Shown one piece after another: positions 31,901 to 41,700 of a stretch of 64,000 bases of DNA. The translations under genes and the position numbers were made by a program. Position 1 is the first letter of the stretch, and each line of letters opens with the position of its first letter. Location: positions 744,001 to 808,000 of the forward strand of contig NC_090773.1 of NCBI RefSeq assembly GCF_001761485.1, written 5' to 3'. The notes beneath the pieces are model-generated. The model saw only the letters and a program-made list of their open reading frames with translations. It was not told the origin of the DNA and did no database searches. The DNA is from Yarrowia lipolytica. Taxonomy: Eukaryota > Ascomycota > Dipodascomycetes > Dipodascales.

Positions 31901-32248
31901 CGACTCGTACTGTTACTCAACACCCACATGACAACCAATACTGTTAGCTCTCGTGTTTATGTCTCATGATACAGCATAGAAAAACCCCCACTGTATACTA
32001 TCGACGAGTTTTCACTTAAAGCCGGGTTATGTCTTGTGACGTAAACAAGCGTAAACACGGTTCGGAACAACCGCTCCGATGACTAATCGCCAACGGTACA
32101 ATGCAAACTTTTGAAATATATACAGCTATCCTCCGGGCACCGAAGCAAGACGGCGCCCAACCACGTGTTGTAGCGCCCATTTGTAGCAACAGAGCATCGG
32201 AGCAACATAATGTATGGCACCCAACCACGTCGCCTTTATTTTCAGTGC
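28967..32248. other. 3.3-kb gene-poor region, GAS upstream
   Basis: No gene supported. It contains the GAS TATA box (minus strand, about 29048-29054), and TACTTGTA/TACAAGTA motifs at 29909-29916, 30893-30900, 31630-31637 and 31804-31811. A (GT)n run lies at 30659-30680. CACGTGA boxes cluster at about 30459-30725 and again near 31275. GGTTACC-type repeats (ACCATGGTTACCGTGG) lie at 30842-30870. A CTCGTGCTCGTGCTCGTAC stretch is at about 29930-29948. Confidence 0.5.
30659..30680. repeat. (GT)n microsatellite
   Basis: About eleven GT/TG units in a gene-free stretch between two CACGTGA-rich blocks. Confidence 0.85.
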
Positions 32249-33571
32249 TTAGGTCTTCCGCTTCCGGTTCCGCTTCTTCTTGTCGTTCCTGGAAGTCGCA
32301 GACCCAGTCGCAGTTGTGGTTGTGGACCCAGTTGTGCTCTCCTCATCCTCCTCCTCGATGGGAGTAATTTTCTCATCGCTGGCAGTCGAGTTCGGCGTGT
32401 ACTCAGTTTTGGAACCGTTGCTAGCCTTGCCCTCCTTCTTGAGCTTCTCCTCCAGCTTCTTTCGGTCGATGGCAGACTTCTTTTCAATCACCTCCACCAT
32501 GAGTTTAGTCTTGTCAAACACCTCCTTCTGCAGCTCCTTGTCATTCATCTCCGCTCGGGCCATGTGGGATCGAACATCGCACTCCTGGATGTAGACGGCC
32601 TCTTCGATGGGAGCGGGAAGTTCACCGCAGAAGACTCCGTAGAGAATGGACTGCATGCCCTGTTTGGAGGTCTTGAGCACTAGCCACCAGAAGGGCCAGA
32701 AGACCAAGTACAGCAGCAGCAGCAGCACGGAGCCACATGTGATGAACCGCTTAAAACTGGGCGATCGCATCATTCCCGGGTCGGCCATGACAACTCGCAC
32801 GTTGCAGGGAGCCTTGTCGGGTCGTTCATAGGCCGCCAGACGACGTTGGTACTCGTATCCGAACATGTTGAGCAGCAGCTTGGAGGCGCCAAACGCCCGC
32901 CACGGCGAGTATGTCGGGTACTTTCGGCGGGTGAACTGCAGGTCGGAAAAGTCGAGATCTGCCATGACGTGGGCCACGCACGAGGTGAGAACGATACGCA
33001 CGTCTCGATCCGGGGGCTGCACCTTAAGCGCGGGCTCCAGTAGCGTCAGCAGGTGGTAGTGGGCCAGGTAGTTGACCTGCAGCATCTCCTCGATGCCGTC
33101 ACGCGAGTACTTTCGCTCCACGGAAGGAGGGGTGGCGGTGGCAGCACAGCAGATGACGGTGTCGAGCCTTCGGGGCGGCTGGTTGTCGAGCCACTTGGTG
33201 GCAAACTTCCGCACGGAATGCAGGTCGTTGAGATCACATGTCTCCATGTACACCAGCTCATTGCCGGAGGCTGCTCTCAGATCGTCCACAAACTCTGCAG
33301 CGTACGTTGTGTGTTCCCTGACTAACAGAATAAGCTGAGCACCCTTCTGTGCAAGTTCGCGGGCAATCTCCGCTCCAACCCCCGACGTGCCACCTGTCAT
33401 AATCACCACTCGGCCGTGCATGTCTCGTTGCCATGTGTTGGTGGACCCTCCAAAGTATGTCTTCAGAAGAGACACTACGCCGAGCACTGGCACCGCCACG
33501 GCGATCTGGTCAAAGTACGGCACGGCGTCCTTGCCCTCTGTCGCCAGCGTCTGGATGATGTTGAGCGGCAT
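32249..33571 (-). CDS. ENV9: ENV9-like membrane short-chain oxidoreductase (lipid-droplet SDR type)
   Basis: A 440-residue SDR resembling baker's-yeast Env9, a lipid-droplet oxidoreductase. An N-terminal hydrophobic segment (about 22-37) precedes the cofactor motif TGGTSGVG (59-66). A long hydrophobic stretch at about 280-302 (CGSVLLLLLYLVFWPFWWLVL) could form a hairpin in a droplet or ER monolayer. The tail (about 350-440) is charged, acidic then Thr-rich, and ends in a Lys/Arg cluster (KKKRNRKRK). The usual NNAG is CCAA (141-144), and the usual catalytic Tyr of YxxxK is Phe227 in FGASK (Lys231 is kept), so its chemistry may be altered. Length is greater than baker's-yeast Env9 (about 330) because of the tail. 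Confidence 0.82.
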   Translation of the reverse strand: MPLNIIQTLATEGKDAVPYFDQIAVAVPVLGVVSLLKTYFGGSTNTWQRDMHGRVVIMTGGTSGVGAEIARELAQKGAQLILLVREHTTYAAEFVDDLRAASGNELVYMETCDLNDLHSVRKFATKWLDNQPPRRLDTVICCAATATPPSVERKYSRDGIEEMLQVNYLAHYHLLTLLEPALKVQPPDRDVRIVLTSCVAHVMADLDFSDLQFTRRKYPTYSPWRAFGASKLLLNMFGYEYQRRLAAYERPDKAPCNVRVVMADPGMMRSPSFKRFITCGSVLLLLLYLVFWPFWWLVLKTSKQGMQSILYGVFCGELPAPIEEAVYIQECDVRSHMARAEMNDKELQKEVFDKTKLMVEVIEKKSAIDRKKLEEKLKKEGKASNGSKTEYTPNSTASDEKITPIEEEDEESTTGSTTTTATGSATSRNDKKKRNRKRKT

Positions 33572-34799
33572 GTTGTTTTGGAATGCGCCTTTTTGTCTAT
33601 GGCACGGAGTCGGTGAAGTTCAAGTTCAGGTCAAGTTAGTCTTGCACGACTTTCGAGATCATGCACAATTCCGTGAGAAAGGGATAATTGAAGTTTGTTA
33701 CAAAGGCGAGTTGCCCTAGCCCTGATAAGCCTTATCGGGCGTGATTAGTGGGCTTGGTGAAGGGTGAAGGGTTATGGGGTAATGGGGGGATTGAGGGTCA
33801 CATGATGGACCCTCACGTGATTGACGAACATGTGATTGATGCGAGTGGGTGATTTGGTCGACTCACGTCTTTTTAGAGGTTCAAGTATATGGAAAATATA
33901 CGATATACTGTAAGTTGTGTTCACTGTTTGCAGTGTGTATGTTGATACAAGGAGACGAACCAGTACTTGTTCTTGTAGAGAGTGAATAATTGGTTCAATT
34001 GAAGGATGCAAACCACTATTCCTCTTTAATACGTACTTGTATTTATCCCTGTAAACCCTCGATCGATCTATATCCGATCCGATTTGTTCTGATTTGTTCT
34101 GTTATTTATCTGAATAAAAATCCAAACAATTCACGGAGGCTCAATGCAGTTCCAACTACGAGTACTTTACAAGTAAATACAAGTAAAAGTACAAGTATAG
34201 TACAAGTAAAAGTACCACTCAAGTCGTAGTAGACCACCTCTCAAACAAAACCCGTCCCCCTGACCACCTCAGGGGTACACCCTGAACAAACTTGCACTCT
34301 CCAACACGTGCATGGGATGATTAGTAATGGATAGTAATGCATCCAAACACCGTACCAAGATGCGAAAAGTCGCCATTTCGAGCCCGCAACTTGTCGCATT
34401 TCGTTCCACCTACTGTTGCAGCATCTCCTACTTGGACTCCTCCCAGTATCTCCGCCTTCCAGTTGCACTCCGCCTCGTCTGCTCACTTGTTTCTGACTCA
34501 CTTTATTTTTAAACTTGAAGACAACGCCACGATTAGGAATATTGTCGCTAAGTCGGTCAATTGTGGTGGTGGAAAATTACAAAAACCAGCTAAATTAGCG
34601 AAAAATCTATGCGAGCAGATTCATGCAATTTACCCGGTCGCCACGATTTTCGCCACCAAATCGCCCCGTCTCCGCCATCTCATCAAAGTTGCTTGGTAAC
34701 GCACATTGTGTATGCACGCCCTCAACCATATTATGCGAGGGCAATCGTTACCATCTGAACCTCTTGTCTGCCATCACCATTCTGTAGAACGCCGTCAAA
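33572..34799. other. divergent promoter region between ENV9-like and PI31-like genes
   Basis: No gene seen. Four TACAAGTA copies are packed into 41 bases at 34168-34208, with another motif copy at 34034-34041 and TACGAGTA near 34157. A CACGTGATTG box is at about 33812-33821 and CACGTG again near 34304. The stretch near 34100-34130 holds GATTTGTTCT twice. Confidence 0.5.
34168..34208. repeat. four-copy TACAAGTA cluster
   Basis: TACAAGTA at 34168-34175, 34178-34185, 34190-34197 and 34201-34208, spaced 10-12 bases apart (about one helix turn), linked by AA or AAAG. Confidence 0.9.
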
Positions 34800-35801
34800 A
34801 TGGACAAAATCAACTCAATCGCCCACAAGGCCAACGTGCGCGCCAGTCCACAGGCTCTGCTGGCAACGCTGACGCTGGGCCTGATCCAGACCCACCTCAA
34901 CACCGACGTTGCTGAAAAGAGCTGGTTTTCCGACGCCCCCGCGCTCTTCTCCTTTTCCGTCGACGGCCTGGAAGTGACGCTGTCCAAGCTCGGAAACGAC
35001 AAGGTGGCGCTCAACTTCTCCAAGGGCCAGCGGGTAACCACCGCCATCGCCATCATCCCGGACCTGATTAGAAACACCAGCTTTGACCAGTGGACCGAAG
35101 ACTACACCGCGCAGTTCAACCCCGCCATCGACGAGTTCATCCAGAACGTGAACCGCATTCTGGTGGCAATCGACGCCCCCGACAACCGCACCAAGGAGCA
35201 GATTCGACGCGGAACACAGCCAGCAAACACACAGCAACAGCAGGACCAGACACAAAGCCAAAGCCGGCTGTTTGAAGGCTCGGGACGACCCGCAGACGAG
35301 CCACAAAGCACAGTGTCACATGACCAGGCCGGCCCCGACCGCCTCGCCATGCCCGGAACACAAAACCACCCCGGCCCCAACCCGTACAACGTCCCCCGCG
35401 GCTCCTCATCTTCAGGCATTCATCCCGGCTACGCCCCCCCCGGATTCGAAGACGACTACGAGATGGGTGGCAGTTTGCGCAACCCCGGGGCCAGCGGTCC
35501 TGTGCCACACCTTGGGGGTTACGGCCAGTCCGATCTCAACCCTCCCGGATTGTCTGGAGACCCCTCCATGCGTCCTTCTTTGGGGGTGCCTCCCGGCATG
35601 TCTGGCGGCATGTTCCCTTCCGCTGGCGACTTTGGGTTCCCTGGAACGGATGACCATGGCCCCGACGACCTGACCCGACCTCCTGGATCTCGCTACGATG
35701 CCCCTGGCCCCTCTGGATCGGGTTTCGGACAGCCCGGAGGTGGATTCGGAGGCTTTGGAAGCGGATCGGGAGGTTTCGGAGGCCCAGGAGGGTTTATGTA
35801 G
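34800..35801 (+). CDS. PI31/FUB1-like proteasome regulator
   Basis: A 333-residue protein related to PI31 (PSMF1), called Fub1 in baker's yeast, which binds the 20S proteasome and its assembly chaperones. The N-terminal domain (about 10-125) has the PI31 pattern from ASPQALLATLTLGLIQ to DEFIQNVNRIL. A long Gln/Ser/Pro linker follows. The Pro/Gly-rich C-terminal part contains DDLTRPPGSRYDAPGPSGSG (about 288-307), the counterpart of the conserved D-L-x-P-P-G-x-R-F-D block. The protein ends GGFGGPGGFM, without the HbYX-type tyrosine end known from animal PI31. The start (CAAAATGGAC) is the first ATG of the frame. I am fairly sure of the family, less so of the exact role. Confidence 0.82.
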   Translation: MDKINSIAHKANVRASPQALLATLTLGLIQTHLNTDVAEKSWFSDAPALFSFSVDGLEVTLSKLGNDKVALNFSKGQRVTTAIAIIPDLIRNTSFDQWTEDYTAQFNPAIDEFIQNVNRILVAIDAPDNRTKEQIRRGTQPANTQQQQDQTQSQSRLFEGSGRPADEPQSTVSHDQAGPDRLAMPGTQNHPGPNPYNVPRGSSSSGIHPGYAPPGFEDDYEMGGSLRNPGASGPVPHLGGYGQSDLNPPGLSGDPSMRPSLGVPPGMSGGMFPSAGDFGFPGTDDHGPDDLTRPPGSRYDAPGPSGSGFGQPGGGFGGFGSGSGGFGGPGGFM

Positions 35802-37248
35802 GTAAGAGCGGACATGTCTTAGCGGGTTGCGGTTCGTGCGGTTTGTGCGATTCGTGCGAGCTCAGGATGATGTCAAGAGTAGTGAAGCATGTATAGGGCG
35901 AGGGAAACCGAATGTCTATAGTACTAATTCGTATGCACATATGAAGCGGGACTGTAAGACAGAGAAAATCGAGCGATGCGGTAGTATACCTGGAGTCAGT
36001 GGAAACCCCCTGAGCTACGTCCAGCTCGCGTAGAGAGAGGATTGGGGGAGTAATAGTTGGATGAGTTGTACAGCTCAATGAAGACTTGAACTGAGCAAGC
36101 ATAGTATGTACACGCCCAATCGACTTATCAGGACTCTGAGATACTTCAGGTATACTTCATGTGCATGCAATTCTGTCTGGAGTAGATGACTTCATATCGG
36201 CAGGCGGTTTGGAGAGCATGATAGTGTTGTCAGACCCTGTACTTGTAGTACAGTCCCTACATAAGACGAAGGCTTCTAGAAACCGCCGATCCTTTGCTTT
36301 CTACGACTCCCATATAGACATTGTCAACACCGCTTTCGACGAAGTATTCACCAGTATCTATCTCAACGCAGGGAGTATCTACAAGTTGTCAGAAGAAGAA
36401 CGGACCCGAAAGCGTATCATCCAAGTACATACGTATGTACACTGTACACTCCATTTCATATACACATGTCGTCACAAGTGGCAAAACACATATGTCCATG
36501 TCAACACAATTGGTGAGCATGTGTGCAGTCGCTAGATACCAAGGCAGGGATTTGAAAAGCGGTGTTTGAATTGTGACATTTCAACTTTTTGAGTCTATAA
36601 CATCTCAGGCCCACAGGGTCTCACTCTGGAGTCCCTATGCCGTTTGGTGCACAACCAAGCATCTTCACGATGTATCTCGCATATTCAGTATATGAAAAAC
36701 TTCTACAGTAGTCGTATTAGTAGTTGCGGGGTCAGAAAGTTGAGCAAACCTCCTCCTAACTAACCTCTTGACGTCGATATATGTCTCCATTAGGGGAAAA
36801 AGAAACCAGAGATGGTTTCAGAACGTTGGCACATGTTTTGCACTGCCCCTTGTATTACACTGCCTGGTGTTATAGACGGTGAAAACGAGTGAATCAGCTG
36901 AGACAGTTGAAACAATAAAAGCTCGCAGCTATCTAGATCATTGGACTTGAACATGACTAACTCTCTTACTGCTCAACTCATTATGTCATGCTTACAAAAC
37001 CACCTCAAAACGTTATGATAAAGCTATAGACACAAGTTAACCAGTTTCAATGCAATTCAGGAATCTTTAGATACCTTCCAAATTCTTCAAATTCACCACC
37101 TCTTTTTTTCGTTTCCCCTTTTCCGTTTTTTTCCCTGTTTTTTCCTCTTTTTAATGTTTTTAATTCTAATAATTCCTTTTTTTATTCTAATCTCGATGAC
37201 TAATCAAAAATCCTAATTCCAACCTCAAAATTTATTTTTTTCAAAAAA
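35802..37248. other. intergenic, PI31-like 3' flank to tRNA-Glu
   Basis: No gene supported. A 124-codon frame at 36161-36535 has no recognisable domain and poor codon choice. TACTTGTA is at 36240-36247. A polypyrimidine tract (about 37100-37195, T-rich with C) lies just before the tRNA. Trinucleotide CGTGCGGTTTGTGCGATT-type repeats are at 35833-35860. Confidence 0.5.
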
Positions 37249-37329
37249 TCCGATATAGTGTAGGGGCTATCACATCACGCTCTCATGTTGAGAACCGTGG
37301 AGACCGGGGTTCGATTCCCCGTATCGGAG
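37249..37329 (+). tRNA. tRNA-Glu (anticodon CTC), with 9-nt intron
   Basis: Runs from TCCGATATAGTGTAGG (acceptor, D arm) through TCACG-CTCTCA (anticodon stem and loop) to GGGGTTCGATTCCCC (T arm, box B) and GTATCGGAG. Anticodon CTC is at 37282-37284, A37 at 37285, and the intron TGTTGAGAA at 37286-37294. After removal 72 nt remain, the size of yeast tRNA-Glu, with all stems paired (TCCGATA with TATCGGA). The exons closely match baker's-yeast tRNA-Glu as I know it. A nine-base intron is very short but sits at the canonical 37/38 site. Confidence 0.95.
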
Positions 37330-37360
37330 TAGAGCTCAGGATTGTAATTCTGGGCTGGTA

Positions 37361-37365
37361 TTTTT
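37361..37365 (+). terminator. pol III terminator of tRNA-Glu
   Basis: T5 run 32 bases past the tRNA end, the first plausible stop for RNA polymerase III on this strand. Confidence 0.5.
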
Positions 37366-39149
37366 GTCCCAGCTTACGTATGTGGATTTGGTTGCATTTT
37401 TGTTGATAATGAGACGATAAGGATATGAGTGGCTGTAGAAGGCCAAAGAAACCGAATAAAGTACTCAAAAGGCTCTCATTTGCTTGTATTGTCTTCAGGT
37501 GTCTTTGGCATGGGTCCTGTCGTTTAGTTGAGATATAGTTGAGGACCAGAGTGTGCTGCAAGGGTTGTGGGTGTATAAAAGTCCATGATGACGAAGCAAA
37601 AAAGGTGGGAGACGTAGATGAGTGGATAGAGTGGAGTTAGCTGACCAAGAATATGTAAAATTGATCACAAAAAATGTTTGTTATGGCCTCGAGACATTGG
37701 AGTCCTGTTACATTTGGGGTAGGGAGCATTAGTTGAGACATTTAGTGCACGGGTCTTTCGGGACACTGTAAAGTTTCTTGCAGTGTTTTTTATTATTATT
37801 TTTATGTATATTTTTTAATTTAAAGTTACGGGTGGCATTTCCCGGATATCAACTAAAATCAAGTAAAAGAGAAGCTCGAAAAACTCTTGTTGACAAACAA
37901 AAAGAGACTTTGCGAGTGTTGAAAACGGTTATCATCCGAGCCAATACGACGGGGGTTACAAGGTGTCCTACCAGCTGTTTTTCAGCAACTTCTGGGTCCC
38001 GGGGTCAAGCCTTTTGACGATAATCCCTTAGCTAACTGTCAAGTAAATAATTTCGATTGTCTTTCAGTCACTCTAGACCTGCTCAAAGCTCTCCAACGAC
38101 CACGTATTGCACGTATTGCACCTCTGCGACCACAATAACCTCACATGGCACACACACCGCCGCCCCACCATATCTCCTCAAGAAAGCCTTTCTTTCGCCC
38201 ACCTTGGATACCCCGCACTTTGTCATTGGCATATTGGACAGGGGGGGTGTACATAGCACATTCTTTAGGGGCAATCGAGGTAACAAGAGCCAGTGATCAC
38301 CAAGCCCACGGTTGGGCAAAGCGCCGGGTACCTCAGTTGTCCGTTTGTATTGCACATCTTTTTCCATCGTATGTCGATCTATGGCCTCATCCAGGTGCTG
38401 CACACCAGCTACAGTAGCTACTAGTGCCCTAACTTTTGGAGCTAAAGACGGAGGTAATATCACCCATCCAACGTTGGACTAGTTTAGCTTGGCAGTCATT
38501 GTGGACTACTTGTAGTTGGTGCGTTGGTAGCGGGTCAGCCCTGCGATTGCACATGTAGGTAGTGAGCAATTGTCGCAGAGATATGTTTGGTTGGCTCTGT
38601 ATCCATCCATGTCATTCGCGGGGCCCTTCTTGAGCGGGTAGACTAATGAGGAAATCAACCTTGTTTAGGCCAGCGATCGCCCGGAATAGGATACGAAAAT
38701 CAAAACAAGCGAGTTTAAATTGCTTCTTGGGGGGACCGGCGGAGGGCTACGACTGCGAGACGTGGTCTTCAAGCAATCTCCCGGTGCTTCCACCAATTCT
38801 CCAGGGGTTTTTCATGGTGGTGGCACCCCGCAAATTTCGTTTTTATCGTTTTTTAGCGAGTTTTGACGGACCCTTGGCGTGCTGCTTTCAGCCATTAAAT
38901 TTAAGGTGACCCCACCCAGCCATGCATCGAACGCAGCAGGGCTGTATACCCCGCATAGCAGACAAGCGACACCCGCTGCAAGGCGATCCCCCCCCTGTTT
39001 GGGTATGCATTTCAGCATGTGGGTCTGTCGAGGGTTGAAGGACGCCTTTTTGCTTCTTTTTCCTTTTTTCCCTTTTTTTCCCTCTTTTTCCACTGCTTAA
39101 AACCGTCTCCTCGCGCCTTCGCACAGACCCTTCATCCACACACTCCCTC
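37366..39149. other. 1.8-kb intergenic, upstream of the CAP protein gene
   Basis: No gene supported. TACTTGTA lies at 38507-38514. A long pyrimidine tract (CTTTTTTCCC-type) at about 39043-39092, directly before the CAP gene, is the kind of element seen in strong yeast promoters. Small frames near 38145-38460 and 38646-38909 look incidental. Confidence 0.5.
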
Positions 39150-40085
39150 ATGAAGCTCTCCATCGTTCTCGTGGCTCTGGCAGCCGTCTCCTCCGCCCAG
39201 CCCATCGTCGGGGTCTACGACAAGCGAGACTCTGCCGAGACAGTCCAATACATTCATTTTGCCGACGACGCCCACGTTGAGACCCGCGACCTCACCAAAC
39301 GAAGCGTCTTTTCCGACTGGTGGGACAGCCTCTGGAAACCTGCCTCCAACAGCGACAGCAACTCGTCATCTTCGTCGTCGTCGTCGTCATCGTCATCGTC
39401 ATCGTCGTCGTCGTCTTCTACCGACGATACCCTGAACAGTATCTTCTCCTCCTTCTCTTCCTGGCTCAACAGCCTGTTTGACGACGCTGGCGGATCCGGC
39501 TCTGGATCGTCGGGCTCTGGATCTTCCGGCTCTGGATCTTCCGGCTCTGGATCGTCTTCTGCCCCCTCCGCCTCTCCCTCGGTCGCTCCTCCTGTTTCGC
39601 CTTCTCCTGCTCCCAAGAAACCCGCTCCAACCCCTGGCCCCCCCACTCCCTCTCAGGGCGCGTCATCTCTGGACCTCAACTCCTGGGACCAGATCATGCT
39701 GGTATCGCAGAACGGCTACCGGGCTGAGCACGGAGTGGGAGCGTTCACATGGAACTCCACTCTGGCCAAGTACGCCTCCGACTACCTCAAAAAGGCCCAG
39801 TGCAACTTTGAGCACTCCCATGGCCCTTACGGCGAGAACCTGGCCATTGGCTACCCTACTCCCCAGGCAGCTGTCGACGCCTGGTACAACGAGTACAAGG
39901 ACTACAACTACGCCCAGGGCGACTTCTCCGAGGCCACCGGACACTTCACCCAGTTGGTCTGGAAGGGCTCCACCCAGGTGGGATGTGCCCAGAGCTCGTG
40001 CGGAGGACGGGGCTCTTATGTTGTTTGCGAGTACTACCCTCGAGGTAACGTCATTGGATGGTTCCAACAGAACGTTTTCAACTAG
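39150..40085 (+). CDS. secreted CAP-superfamily (PRY-type) protein
   Basis: A 311-residue secreted protein with a C-terminal CAP (SCP/TAPS/PR-1) domain, like yeast Pry proteins, which bind and export sterols. The signal peptide is about 1-16. Two dibasic KR sites (about 26-27 and 50-51, DLTKR) could be cut by Kex2. A Ser run (about 68-90) from tandem TCG/TCA codons and a Gly-Ser repeat (about 117-137, GSGSSGSGSS) form a flexible, probably O-mannosylated stalk. The CAP domain (about 174-311) shows NGYRAEHGVGAFTWNSTLAKYA, HSHGPYGENLA, GHFTQLVWKGSTQVGCA and YVVCEYYPRGN. The four Cys fit the fold's disulfides. No GPI signal is seen. Confidence 0.93.
   Translation: MKLSIVLVALAAVSSAQPIVGVYDKRDSAETVQYIHFADDAHVETRDLTKRSVFSDWWDSLWKPASNSDSNSSSSSSSSSSSSSSSSSSSTDDTLNSIFSSFSSWLNSLFDDAGGSGSGSSGSGSSGSGSSGSGSSSAPSASPSVAPPVSPSPAPKKPAPTPGPPTPSQGASSLDLNSWDQIMLVSQNGYRAEHGVGAFTWNSTLAKYASDYLKKAQCNFEHSHGPYGENLAIGYPTPQAAVDAWYNEYKDYNYAQGDFSEATGHFTQLVWKGSTQVGCAQSSCGGRGSYVVCEYYPRGNVIGWFQQNVFN
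39364..39420 (+). repeat. TCG/TCA codon repeat (poly-Ser)
   Basis: About 19 serine codons in a row inside the CAP protein stalk, liable to length variation between strains. Confidence 0.85.
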
Positions 40086-40207
40086 ACGGACCCGTCGCAA
40101 CCGTCACTCACATTCAGATTCCTAGTCGCTGGCGACGTACAGTAATTCTTGTAAATTAATTGATTCACTAATGATTTGAGTAGAAAGATAGGGTAGATGA
40201 AGTTGGG

Positions 40208-40267
40208 GATATCTCAATTGAGCTGGAGATATCTCAAATGAGCTGGAGATATCTCAACTGAGCTGGT
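40208..40267. repeat. 3 x 20-bp tandem repeat
   Basis: Three copies of GATATCTCAANTGAGCTGGA, each itself containing the near-palindrome GAGATATCTC across the unit joins. Confidence 0.85.
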
Positions 40268-40958
40268 AAACAATGTATGATGGTGGAAGTAGGAGCGTTC
40301 GTGGTAGACCTAAGAATGTGACATACTCAGCGAGTCTATGAGGCGATTAGACACCTTGGAGACATTCGAGTAGAGATGGTACCTGATTGATGTTCGATAA
40401 TGTGTATTTTACTAAGAGATTAGTCAGACCAAGTTGATCTGATGTCAATCGGACCATTATTGGCTGATATGGAGGGTGTTTGAGTGTGTACAAGAGTGTC
40501 TTGTTGATTCAATCCGATTGCGGGAATTGAACTGACTAGTACAACACGGAACTTCACGTGGAGCTCAGAATTGGACAGAAATCGTAGTTCACAGTCAATT
40601 GAACGTCTTCTCCTTCTGAATTGCAATATATTGATGACATATCAAGACCCAGTTTTCATGACATGGTTCAAGTAAATCCAAGTAAAGACTGGACAAATAA
40701 CCGTCGGGAATCGCTGGACTCTAGGAAGAAGAATGACAAGTTCAAGACTCAGACATGTGTCCTGGATATAAGTTCACCTGATATTTCCTGACATTTAAAA
40801 AAGACAATAACAGAAAAATACAAGAAAAGAAAAAAAAGAAACAAAACAAGGAAAAAAAGAGAAAAACAAAACAAAACAAGTGGTGACGTTAACATACCCA
40901 CAATGAGATGCTACTTGAGATGATGGAGAGGACATTTAAAAAGTATAGACAGCTTGAG

Positions 40959-40988
40959 GGTACAGTATGTACTCGTACATACTGTACC
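40959..40988. repeat. perfect inverted repeat (13-bp arms, CTCG loop)
   Basis: GGTACAGTATGTA (40959-40971), loop CTCG, then TACATACTGTACC (40976-40988). The arms are exact complements. Confidence 0.95.
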
Positions 40989-41252
40989 TGAGACAGTTGA
41001 CATGCCCACCGGTCCAGCCTCGAGAGGATGAAAACACACAAATTTTTGATGGAAAGATGCTCACTGTTCACCATGGAACTCTAGAAGCCTTGAGTTATTC
41101 AATGGTACCATTTCTATTGTTTTTCAGCAATTGGCGATTTTGAAGGGTCCATTTGTCCAAGGTGCAAGCACTCCATGGTTGTATACGACGAAAACAAACT
41201 GTTCATCTTGAAATCGTCACAGTTCCACAGTTTCGAAATAACTTTTACATAA

Positions 41253-41428
41253 TTAGATTAATTTGATGTTGCAAATGTGGATGTAGACCTGGCGAGCGAG
41301 GAGCTCCTCCAACTCCTGCTCCTCCAGCAGTTTTTCCATATCTTTTTCACGCAGATAGGTCTCCATGGTTCGGAAATGGCCTCTTTCCGGAGCTCGGCAG
41401 CCACACGGAACCGCTTGCCTCGCCAGTA
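41253..41428 (-). pseudogene. possible relic of a protein gene
   Basis: On the minus strand two abutting frames both look protein-like. One reads YWRGKRFRVAAELRKEA (from about 41428). The other runs from an ATG at 41366 to a stop at 41253 and reads METYLREKDMEKLLEEQELE..., a charged helix with G/C-ending codons unlike the AT-rich flanks. The two pieces are one base out of frame with each other near 41360. I do not recognise the parent. It could also be two exons or a chance open stretch. Confidence 0.25.
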
Positions 41429-41474
41429 TATGTCGAATTAACTCATCTTGATCAAGAATACTATAGCTCCTACG

Positions 41475-41700
41475 GTACGAGTAAGAGTATCGTTAGGAAG
41501 AGTGCGAGTAGTGAGACCCATCTGGGGTAGATGGAGTAGCACCGACTAGACACTCGCACTTTTACGAATCAGTCTAGTCAACGAGTACGACTATTTTCCT
41601 AACGATACTCGTACTCTTACCAACGATACTTGTACTCTACCAACGATACTTGTACATACTATTACTAACGATACTCGTACTCTTACTAACGATACTCGTG
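41475..41700. repeat. inverted and tandem repeat block around TAACGATACTCGTACTCTTA
   Basis: About five 20-bp units (TAACGATACTYGTACTCTTA and relatives) lie at 41600-41700. One opposite-strand copy lies at 41475-41499, so GAGTATCGTTAGGAA (41485-41499) pairs exactly with 41596-41610. A second inverted pair (GACTAGA 41544-41550 with TCTAGTC 41573-41579) lies in the loop. Confidence 0.8.

Noticed and set aside
36161-36535. 124-codon frame
   Set aside because: No family, AT-rich codons unlike true genes nearby, and no clear promoter.
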